Origin: Niebla homalea
Lineage: Eukaryota; Ascomycota; Lecanoromycetes; Lecanorales; Ramalinaceae
Reading direction: 5' to 3'
Assembly: GCA_019925105.1 (NCBI GenBank)
Contig: JAHGAU010000021.1
Span: 966,267 to 1,030,266, forward strand
Length of the DNA: 64,000 nt
The notes beneath the pieces are model-generated. The model was given only the letters and a program-made list of their open reading frames with translations, did no database searches and was not told the DNA's origin. Numbering within the stretch: the stretch's first letter is position 1; each line of letters begins with the position of its first letter. The position numbers and the translations under genes were made by a program. Shown piece by piece: positions 23,934 to 37,013 of the stretch.

Positions 23934-26900
23934 GGATTATATATTTAAATACTTAAATAATATCTTCTTAATATTTAAATTAACTTATAAACGGTAATAA
24001 ACTTATAATATAAAATATACTTATAAATAATACTTATATATAAGTTATATTATTAAAAATCGATTTAATTAAACGTATAATATTACGGCTATAAATAAAA
24101 AAAGTTTATTTAATTATTTATATTCCTAAATTAAGAAAAAGGACATTTTATTAATAAGAATATATAGATTATTATTTCTTAGCCCTATTAAAGGCCGTAA
24201 ATGCCTATATATTAGAAAAGTTAAGTTAATACCGAGTTAACGGAGCTAAAACGTAAAGCTTTTAAGGCTAATATATATACGTAAAGCCTTAACCGGAATT
24301 TAAATAAGAAATTTAAAACGTTAAATAAATATTAAATATATTATAAAACTTTATTAAGTTTAAAGCCTTAAAAACCGTATTAAAATCAAGTTTTTTCGAA
24401 ATTAATTAAAAATAAATTATTTAGATTTAAATATATTATAGCTTAAAATTATTTACTTTAATTTAATTTTAAAGAATAAATATAGGACGGAATAAATAGT
24501 TAACGGCTAAACCTCTTAAAGTAAGGATTAATCCAAAAAAAAAGGTTAAGAACCAATTATAGAATTCTTTAATAATAATTAAACTTAAGATGAACCTATT
24601 TATTATAGATTATAAAAATTAAAGCCTTTAAGTTAAAATAAAGTAATTAAAATAAGTTTAAATACTTTAATTATAAAGATTAAAAGCCTTTAAATAAAAA
24701 AAAAACAATAATCTTAAAGGTATATATATAATATTATAATACGTTATAAAATTTCGTTTTAAGCTTAACCGGAATCCTTTAATTAATAAGGCTTTATATT
24801 ATTTATTACCTTAAATTATATAATAATCTCGTATAAAATATAATACTTAAACCTTATTATTTAATAATATCGTTATATATAAAGTACTTTTTTTCCCTTT
24901 ATATTTAAAGACTTAAGGAAGGAAAACCGTTTTAATTTAATTAATAAAGATTAAGTTTAAAGTAGGGATTATTTATTACCGTAAACGTTAAAGTTATATA
25001 ATAGTTTTAACTTAAAAACGTTTAAGGAACCTTTAAACGACTTATTAAATACTATTATCTTTAAGTTGAATATAAACGTTAAGAATTAAATATTATTATT
25101 TAACGTAAATTATTTTTTTATTCTTAAATAATAAGCCTTTAACGTATTAAACGTCGTTAAACTTAAACTTAAATATTATTAATAATTATAATATAATTAA
25201 TATTTTATTAATATTATTTTCTATGTATTTTATTAACGATAACGATTAAGAAAGACTTTATTATAAGGGGTTTTCCTTTAAGGTTAATCTCTTTATTAAT
25301 AAATTAACGGTAATAAATATTATAAAATTAATAAATAAAAAACTAAATAACGATTAATAATTTTTAAAAGTTAAAGGAAAAAGATACCTTTAAGGTATAT
25401 TTAACCTTAAAGAACCGGTACGGTATTAATATTAAGTATTTAATCGATATTATAAAAGCCCGGATATAATCTAAAAAGATTTAAGGATTAATATAAGCTT
25501 TAAGGGTTTAAACTATATATAAAGTTTACTTAAGAGCTTATAAGCTTATAAAAGGCCTTAAATATAATAATTAATAAATATAATAACCGCTATTAAAAAG
25601 TCTATACTGAAATTAAGGTGATTAATAGCTTTTTAATTATTTTAAATTACCTCGTTATTTAAATATTCTTAAATAAATTAAAGGAATTATAATAAATATA
25701 ATACTTAGTATTTATTTAAACAACTATATAATAAGGCCCGGGTATCCTTAAATTTTACAATATTATATAAAAGGCTTATAATAAGGAAACTTAGACGGCT
25801 ATTTAATAATTAAACGTTTTAATATAAGCTTATAAGGATATATTAAAGGGTTATAATAAAAAGACCTTTAATAAGACCCGAAAAAAGCTTATCTATTAAT
25901 ATTATACTTAAAAAAAACGTAATAATAAGTATATTAAAAATAAATATTAAGACCTTTACCTTAAAAAGAAGCTTATAAAGTTCTATATTAAAAAGCCTAA
26001 AATTATTAAGGAAATTATTACGTTTATAAACCTTTTAATAATAAATTCTTATTTATTAAAATATATATAATAATTAATAACGATAATATCCGTTACCTTA
26101 ATAAATTTATAAAAATTAATAATCCTTAATAATAACTATAATTAATATATTTTTTATAAAAAAAGATTCTTTTAAAGGGAATTAAAACTTTATTAATTTT
26201 TATTTTTAAGGCCCGGGTTAATAAGAATAAGTTATATAAGGGGTATAAGCACTATTTATATAATATATAAGGTAAATAATAAGCCTATTAAGGTAAAATT
26301 TACGGATATAATATATTCCCCGATAAACTTAATTAATCTTATATTTAAAACGTAACTTCTAGATTATAAGGCTTAACTTAATATAACGTAAACGGTCCGG
26401 ATAATAACGTATGGTTAAAAAAAGCTTATTTATAATAAATAAAATAATTTATTTATAATTAATTTATAAAAACTTATCCTTATTATAATAACGTTTAACG
26501 TACTTTTAACTATATTTATTTAATATATATATATAAGTTACCTTAAAGCTTAAAAATTATTTTAATTAATAAATATATTGATTAAAATAGATCTTAAATA
26601 TAAACGTTATAGTAATAATAAAACCAAAAACGTTTACTATATATATTATATTATTAAACGGTTATATTTTCAATTATATAAGGGATATTTTAAACCTATA
26701 GAAAACCCGTTAAAGCTTATTTATATAAACTTTTTAAAGATAATTAATCTTTAAAAATATAACGGAATAACGTATTATATAACCTTCCGTAATAATAAGA
26801 TTATAATATTAAAAATTTATTTATTAATATATAAATCGGACGTAATTTAACGGTTTAAAGAGTTTAAACCTAGGTATAAATAACCCCCGGATTAAAGGAT

Positions 26901-27253
26901 TACCTTACGGGTGTCCTGCAAATTTCTAAAAGGGTGTCAAAATGGTACCAAAATGCTTGGATTTTGAAAAGGGTATCAAAAGGGTTTCAAAAGGCTTTTA
27001 CCTCACCCTCACCATCACCATCACCCTCACCATCACCCTCACCATCACCCTCACCATCACCCTCACCATCACCCTCACCATCACCTGCACCACCCTCACC
27101 TGCACTACCACCCTCACCATCACCTTTACCTCCACCCTTACCCGCACCCGCACCCTTCACTTGCACCCTCACCATCACCTGCACCATCACTCTCACCCTC
27201 ACCTCACTTGCATTACCACCTTTACCACCACCTACATCATCACCCTTACCACC

Positions 27254-27343
27254 ACCTGCACCCTTACCCTCACCTGCACCCTTACCCTCACCTGCACCCT
27301 TACCCTCACCTGCACCCTTACCCTCACCTGCACCCTTACCCTC
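27254..27343. repeat. 18-bp tandem array, 5 copies
   Basis: Five exact units beginning ACCTGCACCCTTACCCTC. The block around it (27083-27170) is duplicated 261 bases downstream (27344-27435), so there is a higher-order repeat as well. Confidence 0.85.
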
Positions 27344-27472
27344 ACCTGCACCACCCTCACCTGCACTACCACCCTTACCATCACCTTTACCTCCACCCTT
27401 ACCCTTACCCGCACCCTCACTTGCACCCTCACCCGCACCCTCACCCTCACCCTCACCCTCACCCTAACCCGC

Positions 27473-27613
27473 ACCTGCACCTGCACCTGCACCTGCACCT
27501 GCACCTGCACCTGCACTACCACTACCACTACCACTACCACTACCACAACCACCCTCATCACCCTCATCACCCTCATCACCCTCATCACCCTCATCACCCT
27601 CATCACCCTCATC
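27473..27613. repeat. 6-bp and 9-bp tandem arrays
   Basis: ACCTGC repeated seven times (27473-27514), then ACTACC about five times (27515-27544), then ACCCTCATC about seven times (27551-27613). Confidence 0.85.
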
Positions 27614-27789
27614 ACCCTTACCTTCATCACCCTTATCACCCTTACCCTCACTCTCACCCTCGCCATCACCTGCACTACCACCCTCACCTTACCACCACCC
27701 TCACCTACCTCACCATTACCATTACCATCACCATTACCCGCACCCTTACCCTCACTTGCACCCTCACTTGTACTACCCCCTTTACCACC

Positions 27790-27969
27790 ACCCTCACCTA
27801 CTGCACCCTCACCTACTGCACCCTCACCTACTGCACCCTCACCTACTGCACCCTCACCTACTGCACCCTCACCTACTGCACCCTCACCTACTGCACCCTC
27901 ACCTACTGCACCCTCACCTACTGCACCCTCACCTACTGCACCCTCACCTACTGCACCCTCACCTACTGC
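27790..27969. repeat. 15-bp tandem array, 12 perfect copies
   Basis: Twelve units of ACCCTCACCTACTGC without a single difference, 180 bp in all. The perfection implies recent expansion or active homogenisation and no RIP. Confidence 0.92.
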
Positions 27970-28200
27970 GAACCCTTTACTAAGCCCTTCACTATAATGC
28001 GACGCCCGATACCCGCATGCCCCTACCGCAACAGGCCGAAAAACACCGTGATTTGGATGGAGAACCTGAGAGGTAAGCAAGGCTCTCACCTGCATCCTTA
28101 CCCGCACCCTCAGTAAACCCTTTAGTAAGCCCGTTACCAGGCCCTTCACCAAGCCCTTTACCAGGCCCTTTATTAAACCCTTTATTAGATAGATATATAA

Positions 28201-28680
28201 ATAGATGAGGTATTTATGTAGGATTTATTTTTATTAATAATAAACTATAGTTTTTAATTTAATTAATTTTTTTTTATAATATATCTTTACCCTTACTTAA
28301 TATTACTTTAACCTTACTTAATGGCCCTTTAATATTACTTAACGTTACTTTAAGGTAACTTTAATAATACTTAAATATTATTTAAATATTAATCAATAAT
28401 ACTTAATATTACTTAATATCATTTTAATATTAATTTAAGATATTCTTAAGAGGTATTAAGAGACGTTAACGGCTATTAAAGAATTTTAAAGGATTTTTTT
28501 ATTAAATTATTTTTTCGTATTAAAAACCTTTATATTACTATAAGTAATTCAATATTAATAAATGTTATTCTGAATACCGCTACAACTAAGTTTTAATACA
28601 AGAGAGCCCTTTAATAATAAGTTTATTTAGATGGATATCTATGGCCCTTAGATGGCCACTTGCAGCGTTGCCTTTCAGTC
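28201..28680. other. AT-rich degenerate repeat and unique junction
   Basis: No coding content. 28290-28430 holds many scattered copies of ATTACTTAA-like words, probably a decayed short tandem repeat. The last 70 bases (about 28605-28680, with GGATATCTATGGCCC and GATGGCCACTTGCAGCG) are free of RIP and form the edge of copia C. Confidence 0.6.
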
Positions 28681-30285
28681 GTAAGGTATATTATAAAACT
28701 CTATTAAGTTTAAAGTTTTAAAGACCGTATTAAAATCGAGTTTTTTCAAAATTAATTAAAAATAAATTATTCAAATTTAAGCGTATTATAGCTTAAAATT
28801 ATTCGCTTTAACTTAATTTTAAAGAGTAAATACGGGACGGAATAAGTAATTAACGGTTAAACCTCTTAAAATAAGGATTAATCCTTAAAAAAAAAGGGTT
28901 AAGAACCAGTTATAGAATTCTTTAATAAATAATTAAACTTAGGATAAATTTACTTATTACGGATTATAAAGATTAAAACCTTTAAGTTAAAATAAAATAA
29001 TTAAAATAAACTTAAACGCTTTAATTATAAAGATTAAGGGCCTTTAAGTGGAAAAAGGTAATAATCTTAAGGGTATATATATAGTATTATAATATATTAT
29101 GAAGTTTCATTTTAAGCTTAACCGGAATAAAGAATACTTTAATTAATAAAATTTTATATTATTTATTACTTTAAACTATATAATAGTCCCGTACAAAGTA
29201 TAGTACTTAAACCTTATTATTCGGTAATATTATTATATATAAAGTACCCTTTTTCCCTTTATATTTAAAGACTTAAGGAAGGAGGATTGTTTTAATTTAA
29301 TTAATAAAGATTAAGTCGAAGATAAGGATTATTTATTACCGTAAACGTTAAAGTTATATAATAACTTTAACTTAAAAACGTTTAAAAACCCTTAAACGAC
29401 CCATTAAATACTATTATCTTTAAGTTAAATATAAACGTTAAAAATTAGATACCGTCGTTTAACGTAAGTTACTTATTACCCTTAAATAATAAGTCTTTAA
29501 CGTATTAAACGTTATTAAATTTAAACTTAAATATTATTAATAATTATAATATAATTAATATCTTATTAATATTATTTTCTGTATACTTTATTAATAATAA
29601 TAATTAAGAAAAACTTTACTATAGGGGGTTTTCCCTTAAGCTTAATTCTTTTATTAATAAATTAACGGTAATAAATATTATAGAGTTAATAAATAAAAGA
29701 TTAAATAATAATTAATAACCTTTAAAAACTAAAGGAAAAAAATACCCTTAAGGTATATATAATTTTAAAAAACTATTACGGTATTAATATTAAGTATTTA
29801 ATTAATATTATAAAAAGCCTAAATATAATTTAAAAATAACTTAAGGATTAATATAAATTATAAAGGTCCGGACTATATATACAGCTTATATAGGAACTTA
29901 TAGGTTTTTTATAAACCTTAAATATAATAATCGATAAATATAATAACCGTTATTAAAAAGTCTATATTAAGATTAAGGCGATTAATAGCTTTTTAATTAT
30001 CCCGGATTATTTTATTATTTAAATATTCTTAAATAAATTAAAGGAGTTATAATAAATATAATACTCGGTATTTACCTAGACGGCGGTATAATAAGGCCCG
30101 GGTACCTTTAAATTTTACGATATTATATAAAGGGCCTATAATAAGGAAGCTTAAGCGGTTATTTAATAATTAAACGTTTTAATATAAGCCTATAAGGATA
30201 CGTTAAAAAATTATAATAAAAAGACCTTTAATAAGACCCGGGAAAAGCTTATTTATTAATATTATGTTTAAAAAAGTATAATAAT

Positions 30286-30298
30286 AAGTATATTAAAG
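30286..30298. repeat. Target-site duplication of LINE A2, left copy
   Basis: AAGTATATTAAAG, repeated at 52225-52237 almost 22 kb away. Copia B (near 25926) and copia A (near 2526) keep the empty site. Confidence 0.88.
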
Positions 30299-32476
30299 GA
30301 TTTATAAGATATGAAAGATGGCGACGAACAAAGGGACCCTAGAGGTCCAAAACGATGCGCATACGTATAGCTCTAATAATAGTAAGAGAAGTATATTAAG
30401 TATAATAAGTAGAAGTAACGTAATAATTAAGAATAAGGTAATAAACGGATAAGTAACTTATATTAATAGAAACGGCGATAACGCGTATAGGTAATATAAT
30501 AATAATAAGCCGGATAACGCTTAAAATAAATAAGGAAATTAAGGTTAATAAAATACGCGTATTAAAGCGTATAAAATACGTAATAATAATACGGAAATAA
30601 TAGGTAAATAAAGGGGTAAAAAGGCCGATATAATATTAATAACGAGGGATACGGGCGGGGGGAAAAGGTAAGAAAACCGCGGTAAAAGTATTATTAAGTG
30701 TATATAAAGGGGAAATAAAGTTAATAAAAAGAATAAAACCTTAAGGGACTAAAAATAAAAAGCGGAAACGGTACGTTACCCAATAAATAAAGGTAAAAAG
30801 GCAATAAAAAAGGCAATAAAAAAGGCAATAAAAAAGGCAATAAAGGCTTTAAAAGGACTTTTTACGGTAAAGTAAAAGGATATTACGTTAAAAACTTAAC
30901 CGATATTACGGATTAAACTAAAAGGCGTAAAGGACTTTTACGTAAAGGTAAAGATAAAATTAAAGGAAACGGAGCGGCTATAAGGCTTTTAAGGGGCGGT
31001 AGCGAGGACGTTAATAAAAAGTAAAAACGGCGGTTTAAGGTTAAGTATATAAAGTAAGGGTATAAAAATGGTAGCCTTTTAAATAAAAAAGAATTAAGCG
31101 ATAAAGGTAATAAAAAGGGTACCCGCGGCAGAAAACAAAAGGATAATGGGAAAAAAAACGGTTACGTTAAGGAAAATAAAAATAATAACGGTCCGTTTAT
31201 TTAATAACGAAAAAAAGGCGGCGGTAAAAATAAATCCATTATAATTAATAAAAGCTTTTAAGGTAATAACAGAACCGTTAATAGAATAAATTATTATAAT
31301 ATATAAATTATAAAATAAGGATATCTTCCTTAATATAACGTCTTTAAAAGTGAAAAAAAAAACTTAAAGAGGTTTAAAGCTTAAATTAATAAAGGAAAGT
31401 ATAAGTTAATTAAGGTTTTAAGGTAATTATTTATTATTATAATAAATAAAATATACTTATTATGTTTTAAAGAAGTTAAAAGAAAAACTATATTAAAGAA
31501 TATAGAAAAAGAAAATATAATTCTTTATTTAAAGCTTAAGATTATTAACTATAAACTTTTATTAATAATGAAAAAACTTAATTCCTTAAAACGTATAAAA
31601 AAGTACTTTATTATTATATTAAGCGTAATATTAATAAAGATATATAATAACGTCTTAAATAAAAAGATTATAAAAAGGGATTTCTTAAAATAACTCGGTT
31701 ATAAAATAAAATAGTTAATATTTATTAATATTTTAAATATTAAAATTATAAATATATTATTATAAAATATTTTAATATTATAAAATATACGGTTTACGTT
31801 AAAAGTTATAATACCTATAAATATATAAAACTGGTAATTAAAGGGCTTATAAAAAATATACTTAAATACGTTATATATAATAAGGAAAGATATTTAATAT
31901 AGGATTTTAAGTATATAATAAAAGTTAAAGAGATTAAACGTAAAAAGACCCGGATAACCGTGAAAATCTAACGGTATAACGTATATAAAATTAATTTAAT
32001 AAATTAATTAAAAATCATTTTAAAACGTAAGCTTAATTAATTAAATAATAAAAAATAAATAATAATAAAGAAAAAAAAGCTCCTTATAATCCCGACCTTA
32101 AGGGCCGGCCGTTTTACGTCTTTAATAATAACCGGGAAAATATTAAAATAAAAAACGTTTAACTTTAATAAGAAGTCTATAACTTAAACGGATATAAAAA
32201 AAGGAGCCTTTATAAAGGTTAATATATAATATATTAACGTTTCTGAAAATAATATAATATAACGTTTATAATAAAGAAATTAAAGTAATAATATTAATAT
32301 TTAAGTTTAAAAAAATTAAAAACGTTAACGTTATAATAATATAGGAATTATTATATAGCTTATATATATATTTATTTATTAACCCGGGAAAAGGGTTTTA
32401 TTTAACTTTTAAGGGGAATAAAATAACCAGAATATGCTTCTTTATAAATAAGCGGCTTAACGTAAATAGCTAAAAT

Positions 32477-32491
32477 ATTATTTATTATAAT
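32477..32491. repeat. Target-site duplication of LINE C1, left copy
   Basis: ATTATTTATTATAAT, repeated at 36999-37013. LINE A1 has the single empty site near 6045. Confidence 0.88.
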
Positions 32492-35289
32492 TGATTGATT
32501 GATTAATTGATTTATATTACGGGTCTAGCTAAGCTAATTCCGGCGTTCCTTAATACGCGGCCCTTTAACCTTATTAATAACCGTAAAAACCTGATACTTA
32601 TAACGTTAAAGTAAAAGCCGGCATTTATTAAGCCTTTACCTTTTATCCCTTAAGGTAAAGGATATTAATAGCCGTTTAAAAAATAATAATCTATTTATAT
32701 ATTTCTTATATTTTAATTCCCTTAAGAAAATCCGTAATATTATAACCGTATCCTTATAAGGGCTATCTTTAAGCTTATTATTCTTCCGTTTTTTTATATA
32801 TTTATATTATTTTAACTTTATATAATACCTTTAAATATCCTTATTAATATTTACGCGTTTAATATATATTTTTCTTATATTATTATTGCCGTTAACTTTT
32901 TTAAAGACTTTTAATAAGTATTTATTATTATATTCTTACGGTTATAAAAAATGCTTTCCGGTTTATATAATTAATATAACCGGTTTCCGCTCCTCTTTTT
33001 TTTTTTCCTTAATTAATAACGGGCTTTTTCCGTAAAGTTTTTAATAACCTTATTTATCTTTATAGCGAAATTAAATTATAATAATAATCCGGTAAATATT
33101 ATAAATTTAACGGTTATTTAAATACCTTACTTTATAAATAATATTTAACGGTAATTATAAATATTAATTTTTATAATAAGTCTTAACTTAATCTCCATAA
33201 ACCGGGGATAAAAAATAAGGACGTATATAGCGTTCTGTTTTTTTATCCGTACTTATATCCGGTATTTATTTAACTTCCGGTATATATAATAAATAAGAAG
33301 TAAATTAAAACTATTTTTACCCATCCGGAATTAAATTATTAATACGTTATTACTTTTCCTTATAATATTATAACGGCGGAGATACTTATTAATAATCTTT
33401 TTATTATTAAAAGTTAAATAATAATAACTTTAAAATATAAAGTCCCTATACTTTTATTAACGTTTAATTTACTTTATTATAACTTATAAGGTAATTACTA
33501 TAACTTTTATTTTTTAAATCCCCTTAATTTTAGTTTTTTTTACGTTTAACGGGAGTTTATACCCGCTTAAGTTAACCTCCGGGATATTAATAAGGTTAAT
33601 TTCCTTCTTAATTTATTTTTACTTTACCTTAATAAGAAAGGAGATAAATATTTTTAATCTACTTTTTTTAACTTTAAGCTTATTAAGATTCTAGCGGATC
33701 CGCCCGTTTCTTATTATTATAATTAAATATATATATTTCTTTAACTTTATTTAAATAATTATTTAATTTAATAAGACTTTAATTAACGGTATAAAAACCT
33801 TTAACTTTAATACCGGGATAAAAATTACTTTATAAGTATTATTAATTATTCTTAAATATTAATTCTAGACTTTTTATAATATTTAAATAAGTTTTTTTTA
33901 TACCCCGGAGTACCCTTAAGTATATATTAAATAACCGTAATATATATTATAGTTAGCTTTACTATAGCCTAATAAATAATCCGGGCCTTTTATAACGTAA
34001 CTCCTTATATTAATACGGTAAGATAAGTAAAGTCCCTTTCTTATAAAGTTATTTTTTTTTAAACTTTCCTTATATAATCCTTTTAATTAAGCTTCTTATT
34101 TATTTAAAGGTTAAGGACTTTAATATTAATATCCGGCTTTACCGTAACTTTACTTAAGTCCATTATAACTATTATATTATATAACCTCGGGTTCTTAATT
34201 ATATAAATAAGTTTATACTTATATAGCGTAAATTAAGCCCCGTAAATTTTTACTTATTAAAGATAGACTTTATAAGCCTATTTTAATTCTAAATAATTCG
34301 TACGTATAAAGGTATTATAGGCTAAGAAATAAACGTTATTAATAAAGCTTTTAACTTGGACCTTTTATTTTAACTTAATAAACTCTTTAATTAATAAACC
34401 GTTAAAGAATAAGAATAATATAAAAAAAATAAGCAATCCTTAAGGAATCTTTATTATAACGGGCTTTATTAAGCTTATCTTTTATTTTAGGTTAATCAAT
34501 ATAACTTAATTATTTAAGAAACTTTTTATTTATTTAATTAAGAAGGGTAATATCCTTTTTTTCCTTAAGTTATATAATAACCTTTAATAATTTACTTTAT
34601 CGAAGGTACCTATAATATTAAAAGAAAAAAAGACTTATAATATATTTCTTCCCGTAACCTTATATTATATATACGCTATTAATTAGTTTTTTAAAAGTTA
34701 TTTTTATTAACTTACCTCTTTTTATTCTTATTTATTAATCGGGGAGAAATCCGTAATTTTTTATATAATTATTAAGGATCTTTATTATTACTATTTTTAA
34801 GGCTTTCCTTAACGTATATAGGAGTATAATAAATTTATAAAACTTTATTTTAAAGTAATCCGGCTTAATAAGCTTCTTAAGGATAATTATCTTTACCTTT
34901 TTAAACTTACGTAAATAATAACTAACGTTAAGGTATACTTAAAAAAGGTAAGTAAAAACCTTTTTAAACGGTAAAATTATTATTATTAGGAATCTATTAA
35001 AAATCCTATTTAATCCCGGGGCTTTATTCTTCTTTAATTTATTAATCGTTTTAATTATTATATTTTATATTATTACCTTATTTATTAATACGGGGTCGGG
35101 GTATATAACGTTATTAATATCGTTTAAGTTAACTTTTAATAAAAAGGAAAAAAATGCTTTTTTAAGGGCCTTAATCTTACCGTTAAAGGTATTAATTAAT
35201 ATATTATTAGGTTTCTTAAGGGGCGGGAATTTAAGAATAAACTTTAATTTCCTACTTTATTCTTTATCATATTTCGTTAACTTCTAAAT

Positions 35290-35545
35290 ACCACGAAATA
35301 AGACCGCTGAATCATATATTGTGGACCGAAAGTACATTTACTTAGCTTTCTTAATGGTCCTCTCCTTTTCCTCTTGGGTAACCTTTAACTAATCAAGTGT
35401 CTCCTGGTTCCTATACTTGGAAGCCTGCTTAATCAGCCAACAGCCCGATTCGGTAGATCGACATCCTGTTTATCAGGCTTTATTATAGTTTCCACCTTTT
35501 TATATAATTACTGGATTACGATTCGGCTATACGTTTTACGACTTT
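35290..35545 (-). other. RIP-free island inside LINE C1
   Basis: About 255 bases keep ordinary composition and CpA/TpG, between heavily mutated flanks. The left part, up to about 35440, aligns with LINE B2 40190-40340 base for base once C-to-T and G-to-A changes are allowed; the right part does not. On the minus strand it reads a basic stretch (K-R-K-R-R-G-P-L-R-K-L-S-K) typical of the linker between LINE endonuclease and reverse transcriptase. Confidence 0.75.
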
Positions 35546-36408
35546 TTTTGGTAACCGTCGTTTAATTTTAACCTTAACTTAATATCTACTTATATATAAA
35601 AAGGTTTAACTTTTATAACTTAAGGTTTTACGTTATTAATGAAAGTAACTTTATTAACGTTTATATTAATTATTATTTACTTTTAAGTATATTATAATTA
35701 AATAAAATTAAACGCTTTTACGCCGTTTTAATTTATTCTTTATTCCGCCTTAAGTTTTATTTAAATAATTATTTTTATTTATATATATTAATACGTATAT
35801 ATTATTTTTTTAAATTAATTAAATAGTTTTAATAATAGCCGTTATTAATTATTATATTTTATAAAGTTTATTTACTTTATATTACTTATTAAGGTTTCCT
35901 TTAAAACCTTTATATATTAAAGTAACTTAAAGTTTAAGCTTATTATTTATAAACTGTTTATATTTCGTAAAGATTATTATATTATTATTTTTATTAATAA
36001 TAATATTATAACGTTTCCACTTTATTAATTAAAATATATCCGGGGTCTTTATATTTATTCCGTTAAAGAATATAAGTTCCGGGTTATACTTAGGATCCTT
36101 ATATTAATAGGTAAAAAAGCATAAGTTCCGTTTATACCTTAAAGGTATTTTATTTAATAATTAATAGTCTTTACGCTTTAATTAAGTAAAATTAGCTTCG
36201 GTTTATAATAATGACGTATAATAACTTCTTAATCGGGTAATTTTTATAAGTTTTTTTTTTTTTATATTTAATTAAATATTACTTAATTAATTTAAATATT
36301 AAACTTAACTTATTATTCCTTCCTATTAAAGGATACCCGTATCGGAATTACCTTAAAACGGACCGGTATTAATAATACGCCTTTAATATCTCTTTTAATT
36401 TAAAGGGT

Positions 36409-36638
36409 ATTTATATTAATATCTTAAAGTTTATATTTAATAAATATAAAGGAAGACTTAAACCTTTATAAAATTAAATATTAATATTAACGATATAACC
36501 TTAATTCTCATAATTAAGGGAATATTTATATTAATGCTTTAAAGTTTATACTTAATAAATATAAAGGAAAACTTAAATTTTTATAAGGTTAAATATTAAT
36601 ATTAATAATATAATTTTAGCTTTTTTTTTATTTTATTT
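36409..36638. repeat. 115-bp tandem duplication in LINE C1
   Basis: ATTTATATTAAT starts at 36409 and again at 36524 and is followed in both by matching sequence with scattered RIP-type differences. It lies in the 5' part of C1, so it may be leader sequence. Confidence 0.75.
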
Positions 36639-36894
36639 TATACTTAAGGACGTATCGGATACGTTTATAATTAATTATTATCCGATAGATATAAAGAGGG
36701 ATTTAAACCTTTAATATCGCCAGTTAAAATACGTTAAAAAACGCGTTTTTTAATAATATTATTTAAATAAATAAATTGTTATTCTTAGAAAACGCGTTAA
36801 TAATAAATCTATATATACTTAAGCCCCTTAAATAGTAATTATTATCCTATTTAACGCGTCCGTCTTCCGGCAAAGCCGTCTTAAGCTCGACGGA

Positions 36895-36998
36895 GATAAG
36901 GCCGTTAATGGGTGCAAATAAGGCCATTAATGGGTGCAGATAAGGCCGTTAATAGGTGCAGATGAGGCCGTTGATGGGTGCAGATGAGGCCGTTAATC
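36895..36998 (-). repeat. 22-bp tandem monomers at the 5' end of LINE C1
   Basis: Four complete units (36895, 36917, 36939, 36961) and one 16-base partial unit (36983-36998), each starting GATAAGGCCGTTAATGGG or a variant. The partial unit is the first base of the element on the minus strand. Light RIP only. Tandem monomers at a LINE 5' end recall promoter monomers of mammalian L1; promoter function here is inference. Confidence 0.88.
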
Positions 36999-37013
36999 AT
37001 TATTTATTATAAT
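36999..37013. repeat. Target-site duplication of LINE C1, right copy
   Basis: Right copy of ATTATTTATTATAAT. LINE A2 resumes here. Confidence 0.88.

Larger units (their letters stand above)
23760..26902 (+). mobile_element. Ty1/copia element B, 5' half
   Basis: Same family as copia A and C. It carries the 5' LTR, the primer binding site and the gag and integrase regions. The integrase Asp seen in copia A and C is AAC (Asn) here, at 26728-26730. Homology with copia A and C stops at about 26902, where the minisatellite begins, so reverse transcriptase, RNase H and the 3' LTR are missing. Combining copies, a full element would be about 6.1 kb. All frames are blocked. Confidence 0.87.
26903..28200. 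repeat. GC-rich compound minisatellite, RIP-free
   Basis: A CT/AC-rich island of normal base composition inside AT-rich surroundings. The left flank (26915-26995) has three AAAAGGGT-x-TCAAAA-like units. The core mixes hexamers (ACCCTC, ACCATC, ACCTGC, ACTACC, ACCCTT), a 9-mer, an 18-mer and a perfect 15-mer array. The right flank (27970-28190) has degenerate AAGCCCTTTACC-like 12-mers around about 85 bases of unique sequence (27995-28080). All periods are multiples of three and contain no stop, so several frames stay open on both strands, giving Ser-Pro, His-Pro, Thr-Leu or Gly-Glu repeats; I do not consider these genes. It separates a 3'-truncated from a 5'-truncated copia copy. Confidence 0.85.
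32492..36998 (-). mobile_element. LINE C1, minus strand, 4.5 kb, with 22-bp 5' monomers
   Basis: The tail starts at 32492 and the 5' end is at 36998, bounded by a 15-bp duplication. It is shorter than A and B (about 5.8 kb). The 3' two thirds (to about 35440) align with A and B; the reverse transcriptase box (34335-34346) reads F-I-N-N. Beyond that the sequence is not recognisably related to A/B and I could not find the endonuclease F-N-L motif. The 5' end carries a 115-bp tandem duplication (36409-36638) and an array of 22-bp repeats (36895-36998). A patch at 35290-35545 is nearly free of RIP. Possibly a chimeric LINE. Confidence 0.85.

Noticed and set aside
26934..28152. Long open frames on both strands (Ser-Pro, His-Pro, Thr-Leu, Gly-Glu repeats) across the minisatellite
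   Set aside because: Repeat periods are multiples of three without stop codons, so most frames are open at once. No unique domain, no consistent start and no codon bias; a low-complexity artefact is the simpler reading.
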